This document shows, one piece after another, positions 25,336-33,796 of a stretch of DNA of 64,000 bases. Origin of the DNA: Sulfodiicoccus acidiphilus (GTDB taxonomy: Archaea; Thermoproteota; Thermoprotei_A; Sulfolobales; Sulfolobaceae); the NCBI RefSeq assembly GCF_003967175.1, contig NZ_AP018553.1:62001-126000 (forward strand), written 5' to 3'. Every line of letters begins with the position of its first letter. Position 1 is the first letter of the stretch. Both the position numbers and the translations under genes were made by a program. The notes under the pieces were generated by a model, which was not told the origin of the DNA, searched no databases, and saw only the letters and a program-made list of their open reading frames with translations.

Positions 25336-25899
25336 TCAATAAGGAATTGAAACCTTTATTTTAGCCTTATCGTTAACTACAGTCGCCTCTACGACAATTC
25401 CATTGCAGTTCTTCCTCATCACAATTCCATCTTGGTTCACTCTTACTCTAAGAGGCGGACACTCCATGACGGTCTTTATTTTTGACTTATAGTATGGGTT
25501 TCTTATTTTCCTAAGGGCCATATCCAAAGCCATTTTGAAGAGCGTGTTAGGGTCAAACGAAGGATCTATGTTCTTCAACCATAGCCTGATCTCTAACGTG
25601 TCTTCATCGTATGTTAGTTCTACCTTATTGTAGAAGGTGGTTATCATAAAGGAAATTATGAAAGGTGTGGCTAGTGAATATATCAATATGGCGTAAAGGT
25701 ATTTTTGTATGGTTGGTATCCCTAGATACAGAAATAGTGCACCTAGGGCCGAGAATGGTAGAGAAAATGCTACGTATTTAAGTGCTTGTGTGAAGTCAGA
25801 AGTCTCTCTACCTATCAGAAAACCACTGAGGGGAGGTCCTATAACTGGTATCAACGCACTTACCTCAGCTAACTTTAAAAAAGTCCTCCCCTCATTCAT
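25336..25899 (-). CDS. Membrane-anchored hypothetical protein
   Basis: The 187-residue protein has two or three hydrophobic segments in its N-terminal half (about residues 35-60 and 65-90, LFLYLGIPTIQKYLYAILIY) and a soluble C-terminal domain with beta character (PPLRVRVNQDGIVMRKNCNG). I do not recognise a family. It ends only 9 bp from the third ORB element and is transcribed toward the origin. Its ATG is about 60 bp from the divergent enoyl-CoA hydratase gene. Confidence 0.6.
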   Translation of the reverse strand: MNEGRTFLKLAEVSALIPVIGPPLSGFLIGRETSDFTQALKYVAFSLPFSALGALFLYLGIPTIQKYLYAILIYSLATPFIISFMITTFYNKVELTYDEDTLEIRLWLKNIDPSFDPNTLFKMALDMALRKIRNPYYKSKIKTVMECPPLRVRVNQDGIVMRKNCNGIVVEATVVNDKAKIKVSIPY

Positions 25900-25960
25900 G
25901 GGAAATACTTTGCAGGAGAACCTATAAATAATTTATGAGCCCTTAGGTGCCACGTGATTT

Positions 25961-26734
25961 ATGGAGACTCTCAGGATAGAGAGATATGGGCAGGTTTATG
26001 TTCTGTTATTAAATCGGCCCGATAAACTCAACACAATTAACCTCCTAATGTTGGAGGAACTTTCCAAGGCCCTTCAAGAGCTTAGTTCACTTGACGAGCT
26101 AAGGGTCCTAGTGATCCGTGGAAATGGAAGAGCTTTCTGTGCTGGTGCCGACGTTTCGGAGTTCATCAAACTGACCCCATCCACGGCCTTAAATTTCTCG
26201 AGAAAAGGTAAAGAAGTCCTAAAATACTTGGCACACTTTCCGAGGCCCACTCTGGCGGCAATTAATGGGTACGCGTTAGGTGGGGGGCTGGAGTTAGCGT
26301 TAAACTGTGATCTCAGGTTCGCCTCGTCTGCCGCACTCCTCGGCTTGCCTGAGATTAATTTAGGTATATTTCCGGGGTTTGGTGGTACAGTTAAACTCCC
26401 AAAGATAATAGGAAAGGCCAAGGCCTTGGAGATGATGTATACAGGTGACAGGATCTCCGCAGAGGAAGCCCTCAGAGTGGGACTGGTAAACCGAGTTATA
26501 CCCTCCGAGAAGTTCGATGAGGAGGTGATGACTTTCGCAAATAGGTTGGCGTTGAAGTCGCCCGCGATTCTCAAGCTGCTTAAAACAGCAGTCATCTCTT
26601 CCTTAGATTCCCCAGAGGAGGTGGGATCCCCCATTGAGAGCTTGGCCTGGGCCCTCACATTCACTACTGACGATCAGAAGGAGGGAATTAAGGCTTTCTT
26701 GGAGAAGAGGGAACCGAAGTTCTCGGGAAAGTGA
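25961..26734 (+). CDS. Enoyl-CoA hydratase/isomerase family protein
   Basis: The 257-residue crotonase-fold protein has the CoA-binding FCAGADVSEF, the oxyanion hole in NGYALGGGLELALNCDLR with one catalytic Glu, and the second catalytic Glu in LGLPEINLGIFPGFGG. Both glutamates being present favours hydratase activity. The C-terminal EGIKAFLEKREPKFSGK is typical. It resembles the 3-hydroxypropionyl-CoA dehydratase of Metallosphaera, but paralogues act in fatty-acid and amino-acid breakdown, so the substrate is open. Confidence 0.9.
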   Translation: METLRIERYGQVYVLLLNRPDKLNTINLLMLEELSKALQELSSLDELRVLVIRGNGRAFCAGADVSEFIKLTPSTALNFSRKGKEVLKYLAHFPRPTLAAINGYALGGGLELALNCDLRFASSAALLGLPEINLGIFPGFGGTVKLPKIIGKAKALEMMYTGDRISAEEALRVGLVNRVIPSEKFDEEVMTFANRLALKSPAILKLLKTAVISSLDSPEEVGSPIESLAWALTFTTDDQKEGIKAFLEKREPKFSGK

Positions 26735-26966
26735 TATATTACACCTGACTCCTTTATGATCGCCTCACAGGTGAGCGAGTTTCCTCCCCCATTCCATTGG
26801 GATATTGGAGAACATTAATTAACTAAGTTATAATTAAATCTTAATTTTATAAAGATTTGGATATAAATTGATTAGGGAAACCCTCGTCCTTCAGGGCACA
26901 GGACGAAAGGTAGCCTCACAGGTGACGATAGTGTAAGCCTAACCTTAAAACATGAGGATGTAGAGT
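26735..26966. other. AT-rich intergenic region with a 13-bp direct repeat
   Basis: GCCTCACAGGTGA occurs at 26762-26774 and again at 26913-26925; its core TCACAGGTGA is an imperfect palindrome. Between them lie an AT-rich run (about 26815-26870, ATTAATTAACTAAGTT) and a CTCGTCCT-9 nt-AGGACGA hairpin resembling insertion-element ends. The convergent genes on both sides mean terminators are expected here. Confidence 0.35.
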
Positions 26967-28211
26967 TTAGTGAAAGTGTCCCAATATTTTACCGGCGGCT
27001 TCCCATAGTAATTCCATATATGATGGATGAGGGAAGTGGTAATTGAATAAATCCTCAACTTTCATCCTAGCCTTTATGGCCAGACCGGCAATGGAGATTA
27101 GGTCCTCTGCCCTCTCACCGTAGGCTGTAGCCCCTACTATTCTCCCTTTTGTGTGAAAAACCTTTAGGAATCCCTCAACTTCGCCGTCGGCCAACGCCCT
27201 GGAAAGCGAATTGTAGCTCACCTTGACCGATTCTCCTTCCATCTTTCCTACAGTTGCTATCTCCGGTTTTGTGTAGATCACTTTAGGCACAACCTCCCCT
27301 TCATAGATCGTTGTTACCCCAGTAGCGTTGAGCCCAGCAACTATTCCCTGGTGTATAGCTTCATGTGCGGTGAATGTTCCTGTGACATCCCCAGCTGCAT
27401 AAACTCCTTCTCTGCTCGTACTCATTAGTTCGTTGACCTTGATGTATTTACCCTTCAATTCCAATCCTAACCCCCCTGAGTTTGGCCTCCTACCAAAGGT
27501 GAATAATGTAAGGTCGGATTCTATGGACGTCCCATCAGATAGGATAACCTTTCCCTTCGTAGAACCCAAGGCCCTAACCCCTAGATGTAGTTTAATTCCC
27601 CTCCTAAGGAAGTTTGACTTTATGGCCTTAGAGATATCGGGATCGCCCCCTTGAAGTAGAGAATCTGATGATTCTATGATGTGAACTTCCATACCACATT
27701 GGGATAGGAACCAGGCGAACTCAACTCCTCCAGCCCCTCCCCCTATTACTACTGCCTTCCCCCCACTTATGTTGATGTAAGGTAGCTCATCCGAAGCGAC
27801 AGTCCCCTCAACTTCTGGCTTACTTGTTCCCGATGCAATCACTGCTTTATCGAAGGGAAAGGTTTGAGTTCCGACCTCCATTCCATTTTGAGACAACTTT
27901 CCCTTTCCTCTAACTATTTCTACCCCGTAACTTTCTAGGAGATATTCTACTCCTTTGGAAACTTTGTCGGCCGCTTCTCGACCAACTTCTTGAAGCTCCT
28001 CTATGCTTATCGATCGAGATAGGCCGAATTTCCGAAGACCCGACGCCAACTGAAACGGATGAAACATTGCCTTTGAAGGAATACACCCGTACAGGACGCA
28101 AGTGCCACCTAGTTTCTCTTTTTCGTCTACGAGGGTGACCTTGGAGTTTCTAGATAGCATAACAGCAGCGTAGACGCCTGCTGGGCCAGATCCCAAAACT
28201 ACGCTCTTCAC
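26967..28211 (-). CDS. Dihydrolipoamide dehydrogenase-like flavoprotein
   Basis: The 414-residue class I pyridine nucleotide-disulfide oxidoreductase has an N-terminal FAD-binding GSGPAGVYAAVMLSR, the redox disulfide GGTCVLYGCIPSKAM, an NAD(P)-binding VVIGGGAGGVEFAWFLSQCG, a second FAD motif YAAGDVTG and the C-terminal HPSYMELLWEA with the His-Glu pair typical of lipoamide dehydrogenases. No 2-oxoacid dehydrogenase genes are beside it, so it may reduce another disulfide. A second, different enzyme of this type lies at 33797. Confidence 0.88.
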   Translation of the reverse strand: MKSVVLGSGPAGVYAAVMLSRNSKVTLVDEKEKLGGTCVLYGCIPSKAMFHPFQLASGLRKFGLSRSISIEELQEVGREAADKVSKGVEYLLESYGVEIVRGKGKLSQNGMEVGTQTFPFDKAVIASGTSKPEVEGTVASDELPYINISGGKAVVIGGGAGGVEFAWFLSQCGMEVHIIESSDSLLQGGDPDISKAIKSNFLRRGIKLHLGVRALGSTKGKVILSDGTSIESDLTLFTFGRRPNSGGLGLELKGKYIKVNELMSTSREGVYAAGDVTGTFTAHEAIHQGIVAGLNATGVTTIYEGEVVPKVIYTKPEIATVGKMEGESVKVSYNSLSRALADGEVEGFLKVFHTKGRIVGATAYGERAEDLISIAGLAIKARMKVEDLFNYHFPHPSYMELLWEAAGKILGHFH

Positions 28212-28462
28212 TTAAACTTCCTCACCTAACCCCCTTTTATCCTAATGTGGAGCTCAAAGGAGGTGAAAGACTTCAACCATGAAGGGGATGGAAGTCCGCG
28301 ATCTTCAAAACGCTTGAACGACTGCTCCTTCTACTCTATGGTCATACGGAATTAGCGAATCTTTGAGCTTATTGTGGTGTAACCTATGCGCCTCATCTTC
28401 TGGATCCACGATATAGTAAATAATCAAACATGGGACTTCCTTCTATGGCTGGGGTAACTACT

Positions 28463-28888
28463 TTACTTAACCACGAGAACGGGTATTCTAGAGTCCGTTA
28501 CTAACCTAGTGGAGACACTCCCTAGCATTATCCGTTTTAGTGTAGAGAGTCCTCTACTTCCTGCCACGATCAGGTCTGCTCCATTCTTAGTTGCGTACTC
28601 TAGGATGCTGTTGGCAGGGTCTCCATCGAGGGTAACGGCCTTAACCTTGACTCCCTTAGCTGACAACGAGGAGGCTGCCTCTTCAACAGTGGACTTGGCC
28701 CTATCGTACATTGTTCTTATCACCTCGTCTGGAATTGGACTAACGCCGTTGGCCGCCAGTATCAGGGTGTCTACCACGTGTATCACATCCACTTGAGAGT
28801 TGAACTTGAGAGCTATCTCCGTTGCTGCGTTCAGTGCTCTCTTGGCTGGCTCGGAGCCGTCGTAGGCGACCACTATGTGAGTGAACAT
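28463..28888 (-). CDS. Universal stress protein (UspA family)
   Basis: The 141-residue protein shows the UspA fold: HIVVAYDGSEPAKRALNAA at the N-terminus and the ATP-binding GADLIVAGSRGLSTLKRIML followed by GSVSTRLV at the C-terminus. The Gly-2x-Gly-9x-Gly-Ser/Thr nucleotide-binding pattern is intact, so it probably binds ATP. Universal stress proteins in archaea have no defined role. It is a single-gene unit with an AT-rich upstream region (about 28890-28960). Confidence 0.9.
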   Translation of the reverse strand: MFTHIVVAYDGSEPAKRALNAATEIALKFNSQVDVIHVVDTLILAANGVSPIPDEVIRTMYDRAKSTVEEAASSLSAKGVKVKAVTLDGDPANSILEYATKNGADLIVAGSRGLSTLKRIMLGSVSTRLVTDSRIPVLVVK

Positions 28889-28973
28889 AATTAATTTTTA
28901 GCATGAAGAGAACTTAAATGCATTGTGCTGAAGTTTTTCTTCTATATTATTAGTTTAAGGATTAATAATAAAA

Positions 28974-30158
28974 CTATAGCAATGTGGCCCTCGATATCAG
29001 CGACGGTGTCTTAATATTCCCGTATCTCTGGGGAGCTTTTGTCCCTAATTTCATGTTCTGGAGAAAATCCTTAAGGGATAGTCTAATTATGGTAGGTTTA
29101 AGGGTCTTTCCTTCAGACTTTAAATACGCTCTTACTACGGAAATTAACACGATGTCGGACAAGGTGTAGTCCGTTATGTCCTCGACTTCTTCTACGAATA
29201 TGTCTCCCTCCATTTCAGCCTTATCACCCCTTATTTCCACGTTGGTTGGCCTAGCGGTGAGTCTAGAGTCTATCCAAGTAGCCGACTTCGTGTTAAGTAA
29301 TCCAAGTCTCTTAGACCATCTCGCATTCGTCACCGGCCTGAGCTCCCCATCTTTAGTAAGTAATGAGGTCGAAGTCCTTAGTCCCTCGTCATCGAAGGAC
29401 CTACTGTGTGGGGAGAACGGATCTCTAGGTTGGTCATAAAGTTCCATACTTTGATTGAGTACGATGTGGGAGTTTGAGTCCCACAACTCAGGGTACGTCA
29501 GAGGAAGTATTATTCGCTTTACTATTTGAGAGGCTGCTTTAGGGCCAAATTCCACCAGCCTTTCTCCAGACACCCTTTCACTACCCCCTCCACGATATGG
29601 TGTGAAATCAATCACTCTCCCTAAACTTGGATCGTCAAGTCGTGTTGAAGATGCCTCTTCGACTCCTCCGTAGTTGTTCCAGCCCCATTTCCTCAATTTC
29701 ACCACAGTTATTACTTCACTAACTTCCTTATCGTTGGTGCTCTTGACAACCCTCCTTTTTCTTCCAACCTCTACCTCTCCAGTCATATTTCCTGTCGGAT
29801 CCGTCAGACCCATTTCTATACCCAATTCGGTTCCTGCCTTAACTACATCATCCAATTTAGGATCCCTCAAGTCAATTTTATCCAACGGATCTGGTTTCAC
29901 TACTTCAGCATAAGGATCTGGAGAGTACCTCTTTTCAATCTCGTCAAGGATGTTATGGACATTCACACCTTCATTGAACGTTAGTTCCACTGACCCTCCC
30001 CACTTCACGACCTTCACGAAATATTCGGTATTGGTTTGATACGAAGGAATTAGTTGTCCCCTCCAGACTAGGGAGTACTTCTCCACCTCTTCGGCATAAA
30101 TCACACACTCTCCACCGCTCTCTTTGATCTTAGTTAATAGCAGATCCAGATCGATCAA
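28974..30158 (-). CDS. TldE/PmbA-like protein
   Basis: The protein ends with PmbA/TldE-type motifs: PFSPHSRSFDDEGLRTSTSL matches the DDEG region of the superfamily, followed by SKRLGLLNTKSATWI and then GDIFVEEVEDITDYTLSDI-like C-terminal strands. TldE partners TldD in a heterodimeric protease that degrades small peptides. I chose the TTG at 30158, whose TTGA overlaps the stop of the upstream TldD-like gene; a GTG at 30206 would give a 48-nt overlap. Both members here look divergent from the canonical pair. Confidence 0.7.
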   Translation of the reverse strand: MIDLDLLLTKIKESGGECVIYAEEVEKYSLVWRGQLIPSYQTNTEYFVKVVKWGGSVELTFNEGVNVHNILDEIEKRYSPDPYAEVVKPDPLDKIDLRDPKLDDVVKAGTELGIEMGLTDPTGNMTGEVEVGRKRRVVKSTNDKEVSEVITVVKLRKWGWNNYGGVEEASSTRLDDPSLGRVIDFTPYRGGGSERVSGERLVEFGPKAASQIVKRIILPLTYPELWDSNSHIVLNQSMELYDQPRDPFSPHSRSFDDEGLRTSTSLLTKDGELRPVTNARWSKRLGLLNTKSATWIDSRLTARPTNVEIRGDKAEMEGDIFVEEVEDITDYTLSDIVLISVVRAYLKSEGKTLKPTIIRLSLKDFLQNMKLGTKAPQRYGNIKTPSLISRATLL

Positions 30159-31384
30159 TCTGTAGCCCTCGAGAGTAGCATAGATGGAGTACTCAAAGTA
30201 ACCCACAGTCCCTTGGTATTAACGGGCAAAGTCCTTCTTTCTTTGGAGCATGTCGAAAGATAGGAAAACGGTCTACTAGCTTCAAGTGTTATTTCAATTA
30301 GTGAGGGTTGTCCCTCGCTCATTCCCTCACCCGTGACAACTAGAGACCTACCAGCCGACGCTATGCTCCACACGTGGTTCATATAGGCTTCCCCCTCCAC
30401 CAACTCACTCGAAATAGCGGTCTCCTCCTTACCACACTCTATAACTATGTTTCGAGGGTGAGCTGATATTGGGTCTTTAAACGAGGCGGCTCTCCCATTT
30501 CCTGTGGGTCTTATTCCATAATAGGCGGAAGAGTAACGATCGGTTCCTATTTCCTCAAGAATTCCCTTATGCACTATCCTAAGTTCTCTACCCTCAACCC
30601 CTTCGTCATCTACGGGTACCGGAGAGACTGTTGGAAACTCTTTGGGGACCGGTACATCCCTTATCTCCAAGCTGGATGGGCCAACCTCTTCTTCTAAGTT
30701 AAGTTCGCTGGGAGGTTCGGGATAGACACGATTCAACCAGTGCAGGGTCACAGTTGCCACGCTCTCTGGACTCATTAGTACGCTACCAACCCGCACATGT
30801 TTTTTGGGTTCGGCCTTCAGTACTCTAATTAATTCGGATGCTTCCTCTACGATCCGTTTTAGCTCGCTGAAGGAAGGAGGCCTAAGTCCACCTATTCTTC
30901 TTACGATTTTGTGTAGGGATCCCTGACCTATGGAGAGTTCTGTTAGAAACATGTTCCAATTTAATTCAATCTCTCTATCCTCCGTACTTAAATATTTTTT
31001 AGAGTGCCTCTCTTTATACAACTTTACTTTACTTACTCCTATCTCAGACTTGAGGCCCTCAACGACGGCCCAGAGCTCGTCATCTGAAGTCTCCACCCAC
31101 TTAAACCTCGCCGGCCTAAGCCTGACGATGTTTATCTTCTCATGTCCTAACGCCGTAGCCACAACTTGGTCGCTACTAACGTGGTGCAGATCATCGGAGA
31201 TCGTTACCCCCCAATTCCCTCCGAATAATCCCCTTACCTGAACGCCAGTTCTATAGCTCCAATTCTTCGCCCTTTGGTCACCTTCTATCTCCAGCACCTC
31301 AACTTCCAAGGATTCCTCTCTGATATCTGCGAAAGTGGCCCCTTTGGCCCTCAGCTCGTCAAGTATTCTTCTCCGCCTCTCCAA
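30155..31384 (-). CDS. Degenerate TldD-like protein
   Basis: The 409-residue protein has the TldD framework: VEVLEIEGDQRAKNWSYRTG near the N-terminus, PVPVDDEGVEGRELRIV and RPTGNGRAASF in the middle, with VEGEAYMNHVWSIASAGRSL near the end. The zinc-binding HExxxH helix of TldD is not found; at the expected place the sequence reads TVTLHWLNRVYPEP. The TldD peptidase function is therefore doubtful. It overlaps the TldE-like gene by 4 nt. A TATA box, AAATATATAAATTC on the minus strand at about 31425-31440, lies upstream of the TTG start. Confidence 0.7.
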   Translation of the reverse strand: MERRRRILDELRAKGATFADIREESLEVEVLEIEGDQRAKNWSYRTGVQVRGLFGGNWGVTISDDLHHVSSDQVVATALGHEKINIVRLRPARFKWVETSDDELWAVVEGLKSEIGVSKVKLYKERHSKKYLSTEDREIELNWNMFLTELSIGQGSLHKIVRRIGGLRPPSFSELKRIVEEASELIRVLKAEPKKHVRVGSVLMSPESVATVTLHWLNRVYPEPPSELNLEEEVGPSSLEIRDVPVPKEFPTVSPVPVDDEGVEGRELRIVHKGILEEIGTDRYSSAYYGIRPTGNGRAASFKDPISAHPRNIVIECGKEETAISSELVEGEAYMNHVWSIASAGRSLVVTGEGMSEGQPSLIEITLEASRPFSYLSTCSKERRTLPVNTKGLWVTLSTPSMLLSRATD

Positions 31385-31512
31385 TGGGATTCGCCGTGAC
31401 TAACGCTCACTAACATATCGTGAATTTATATATTTTATCCATTCCTGTTCGATAGATATTCATTACTTAGGGACGGAGCTAGAGACTGATTATCTTCTTC
31501 CTAATCCCTGTT

Positions 31513-31724
31513 TAACTTCCTCCTCACCGTTGAGGGTTCCTAGGCCATTTTCCTCCCCCATTCGGGGTTTAGTCCCAAGTCAAACAGTAGGGGTGGTCCA
31601 GAGACACCACACTTGAAGGGACCCGACGATCACGACGATGAGCTCCTTGACGCTCCCTCCTCAGTCCCTCCGTGGACCTAGAAGGTCAATATCGCTGAAA
31701 AAGAGATTTTCGAAGAGACGTTTA
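31513..31724 (-). repeat. 212-bp dispersed repeat, copy B (inverted)
   Basis: The reverse complement of this segment equals 18239-18450 over all 212 positions. On the minus strand it runs from TAAACGTCTC to GAGGAAGTTA. It lies about 130 bp upstream of the TldD-like gene and about 65 bp beyond the end of a TnpB-type relic on the same strand. Flanking sequences on both sides differ completely from those of copy A, which places the boundaries precisely. Confidence 0.85.
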
Positions 31725-31781
31725 AACTAGTATGAAGGGTGTCAGTTTCCGCAGGCGAAGTTCCATGTTTCCTTCTAACCC

Positions 31782-32110
31782 TCATCCTTCTGACTTCCTC
31801 CCCGCCCTGGAAGGGCGATGGTTCCCTCCCAGAGGGATCGTCGTTCCCACCATCGGTTCGGGTTTACATGTCTCGTTTGGTGGGCAGTCGAGTGGATCAG
31901 AGATCCACTCCCATTCGAAGAGGAGGGGACTTTCATCGCAAAGCTCTAGTCCCTTAAGGGAGAAGAGAGACGATGGTTGCTCCTCCCACAGTCCCATTAA
32001 ACCTTCGATCGAGCTGGGGAGGAGCGTCGTTAGTACCACTAAGAGAAATTTCACAAAGAAGTATAAATACAAGGGGGCTGTTCACCCCCGTGAAAGGCGA
32101 GGCTTTACGC
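31782..32110 (-). pseudogene. Relic of an IS200/IS605-type element (TnpB 3' end plus right end)
   Basis: On the minus strand a frame without a proper start reads PPNETCKPEPMVGTTIPLGG and on to HRPSRAGRKSEG, resembling C-terminal tails of Sulfolobales TnpB proteins. It runs into CGCCCTTCCAGGGCGGGGAG followed by GAAGTCAG (complement of 31790-31817), the hairpin-plus-GAGGAAGTCAG right end of such elements. The upstream part around 32045-32110 (CACCCCCGTGAAAGGCGAGG) is another structured element-end motif. No transposase core remains. Confidence 0.55.
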
Positions 32111-32309
32111 CCCCTTAACCCCAATTTTTGTAAACTAGGAACTGCTAGACCCTTTGAATCGGAGCTCACTCCTTATATATGGACTTTTGAGTCACTCGTA
32201 GCAAAAATGAGTAAAAACTCATTTTCTGAAGACCGTGTGAGGTAATCCGTCATTGTAGTGACTCAGTTTAGAGATCAATGTTTTTACCTCATCCACAGAT
32301 TGTATTCTC

Positions 32310-32729
32310 GTGAGGATCTCCAGGAAGGAATACAACTACATCACCGAGATAAGTAACGAGGCCTCAAATGGAAGAGGTGCTAGGTTGACTCAGTTGGCGA
32401 AAAACCTGAAAGTTTCCCCAGCCAGCGCCTACGAGGAGGTCTTTCACTTAGTAAGCAAAGGCCTGGTTAGACGGGAAGGGGAGTATATTTATGTTACAGA
32501 GGAGGGAAATAGGGAGCTACTCTACGCCAAAAAGGCGCATAGAGTAATAGAAACGTTCCTAGTTAAGACTGGCATGGGAGTTGAGGACGCGTGTAGGCTC
32601 ACTGATAAATTCGACTTGCAGGTGCCCGAGGAGGTTGTAGAGCATATTTATCGGTTTCTAGGCAAGCCCGAACGCTGTCCACACAGTCACGAAATACCTG
32701 ACGTTAAGTCTGAAGGAGGAGCTAAGTAA
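32310..32729 (+). CDS. DtxR/MntR-family metal-dependent regulator
   Basis: The 139-residue protein has an N-terminal winged helix (residues 5-65, RLTQLAKNLKVSPASAYEEV) and the DtxR dimerisation/metal domain (RVIETFLVKTGMGVEDACRL, then PEEVVEHIYRFLGKPERCPH), with Cys and His residues placed to bind Fe(II) or Mn(II). No SH3-like third domain follows, as in MntR. A TATA-like GTTTTTACC at about 32279-32287 puts the transcript start at the GTG itself. The DedA gene begins at the very next base after the stop, so regulator and membrane protein share an operon. Confidence 0.85.
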   Translation: MRISRKEYNYITEISNEASNGRGARLTQLAKNLKVSPASAYEEVFHLVSKGLVRREGEYIYVTEEGNRELLYAKKAHRVIETFLVKTGMGVEDACRLTDKFDLQVPEEVVEHIYRFLGKPERCPHSHEIPDVKSEGGAK

Positions 32730-33341
32730 GTGGACTTAATTTCTACACTAATTCAGAGTTTAATAGGAAATTATGTGGGCTTATTTATACTGATGTTGTT
32801 GGAGGGAATGTCCCTACCAGTCCCTAGCGAAATAGTCATGCCATTAGCGGGCGCCTTCTCTAGGGACGGCTTCATGAGTCTTTGGGCGGTAGTTGCGGTT
32901 GGCACCATGGGAAGTCTCCTTGGTTCTTTGGTGGACTATTACATAGCACTTTACGCAGGTAAGGCAGTAATAAGGCGTTACGGGAGATTTTTGCATTTAA
33001 ACGAGCGAAGAATTGATAGAGTGCAGAGTTGGTTTAACAAATACGGCGTAGCTGCCGTTTTCTTCATGAAGTTTGTGCCTGGCTTCAGGGCTTTAATTTC
33101 GTTCCCTGCGGGCTTCGGTAGAATGAAGATCGGGAAATTCACGTTAGCCACCCTCGGCGGTCACGTAATTTGGGACACGGTCTTGGCCTCGATAGGCTAC
33201 GTCTACGCTTCGTCTTGGAACATGTTAATTTATCTAATGGATAAATACCTGAATTACATTGCTATATTTTTAGCCGCAGGGCTCATGATGTATTTCGTTT
33301 TTCTCCTTCTTAGAACGCGTAAAGGACCTTTGAAGGATTAA
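32730..33341 (+). CDS. DedA family membrane protein (VTT domain)
   Basis: The 203-residue protein has about five membrane segments and the DedA signatures ESMSLPVPSEIVMPLAG-like LLEGMSLPVPSEIVMPLAGA near the N-terminus and FMKFVPGFRALISFPAGFGR with the conserved Arg. DedA proteins are lipid scramblase/transport proteins needed for envelope homeostasis. GTG at 32730 directly follows the DtxR-family stop, which suggests metal- or envelope-linked control, though any functional link is inference. Confidence 0.88.
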   Translation: MDLISTLIQSLIGNYVGLFILMLLEGMSLPVPSEIVMPLAGAFSRDGFMSLWAVVAVGTMGSLLGSLVDYYIALYAGKAVIRRYGRFLHLNERRIDRVQSWFNKYGVAAVFFMKFVPGFRALISFPAGFGRMKIGKFTLATLGGHVIWDTVLASIGYVYASSWNMLIYLMDKYLNYIAIFLAAGLMMYFVFLLLRTRKGPLKD

Positions 33342-33401
33342 AATAGTTGATATGATTTCAAGGCATGTAAGAAACGAATTTAAGTTGCTGATAAAAGCAA
33401 C

Positions 33402-33791
33402 ATGTTGGTGGTTGGTTTGGAGGAAGCAAAGAAGAAGTTCCTAATAGTGGTCACTCACGGCCCTGAGGATATAGACAGAACCTACGCTCCACTCTTCATG
33501 GCATCGATAGCAGCCTCCATGGAGCTAGATACCTCGGTTTTCTACATGATTAAAGGCCCTCTCCTTCTCTCTAAGTCTTGGCAAGAAGAGGCACGAAAGA
33601 AGGGCGACAATCCATTCATAAGGTTCTTCGACCTGGCGAAGGAAAATGGTGTCAAGATGTACGTCTGTGTACAGAGTCTCAAGGACATGTGTCATATGAG
33701 AGAGGACGAGATAGTGGATGGTGTAGAGATTGTTGGAGGCTCTACTCTCATCGATCTTACCATGGAGGCTGAGAGGAGTCTATTCTTCTAA
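33402..33791 (+). CDS. DsrE-like sulfur-carrier family protein
   Basis: The 129-residue protein has a DsrE/F fold pattern: [31 protein letters not shown] and [13 protein letters not shown]. The two cysteines, Cys89 and Cys97, are in a CX7C arrangement, as in the DsrE3A thiosulfonate carrier described in Metallosphaera. It probably carries sulfane sulfur on Cys89 or Cys97. A TATA box (GAATTTAAG, about 33376) gives a leaderless ATG. The disulfide oxidoreductase gene starts 6 nt after its stop, which suggests a shared redox job. No TusA or Hdr genes are nearby. Confidence 0.8.
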   Translation: MLVVGLEEAKKKFLIVVTHGPEDIDRTYAPLFMASIAASMELDTSVFYMIKGPLLLSKSWQEEARKKGDNPFIRFFDLAKENGVKMYVCVQSLKDMCHMREDEIVDGVEIVGGSTLIDLTMEAERSLFF

Positions 33792-33796
33792 GGTAA

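Noticed and set aside
26074-26664. 196-codon frame antisense to enoyl-CoA hydratase
   Set aside because: The plus-strand frame has all crotonase motifs; the antisense frame is a shadow.
31732-32245. Several overlapping frames of about 70-130 codons
   Set aside because: They lie in IS relic DNA, in conflicting frames, with Ser/Pro-rich chance composition.
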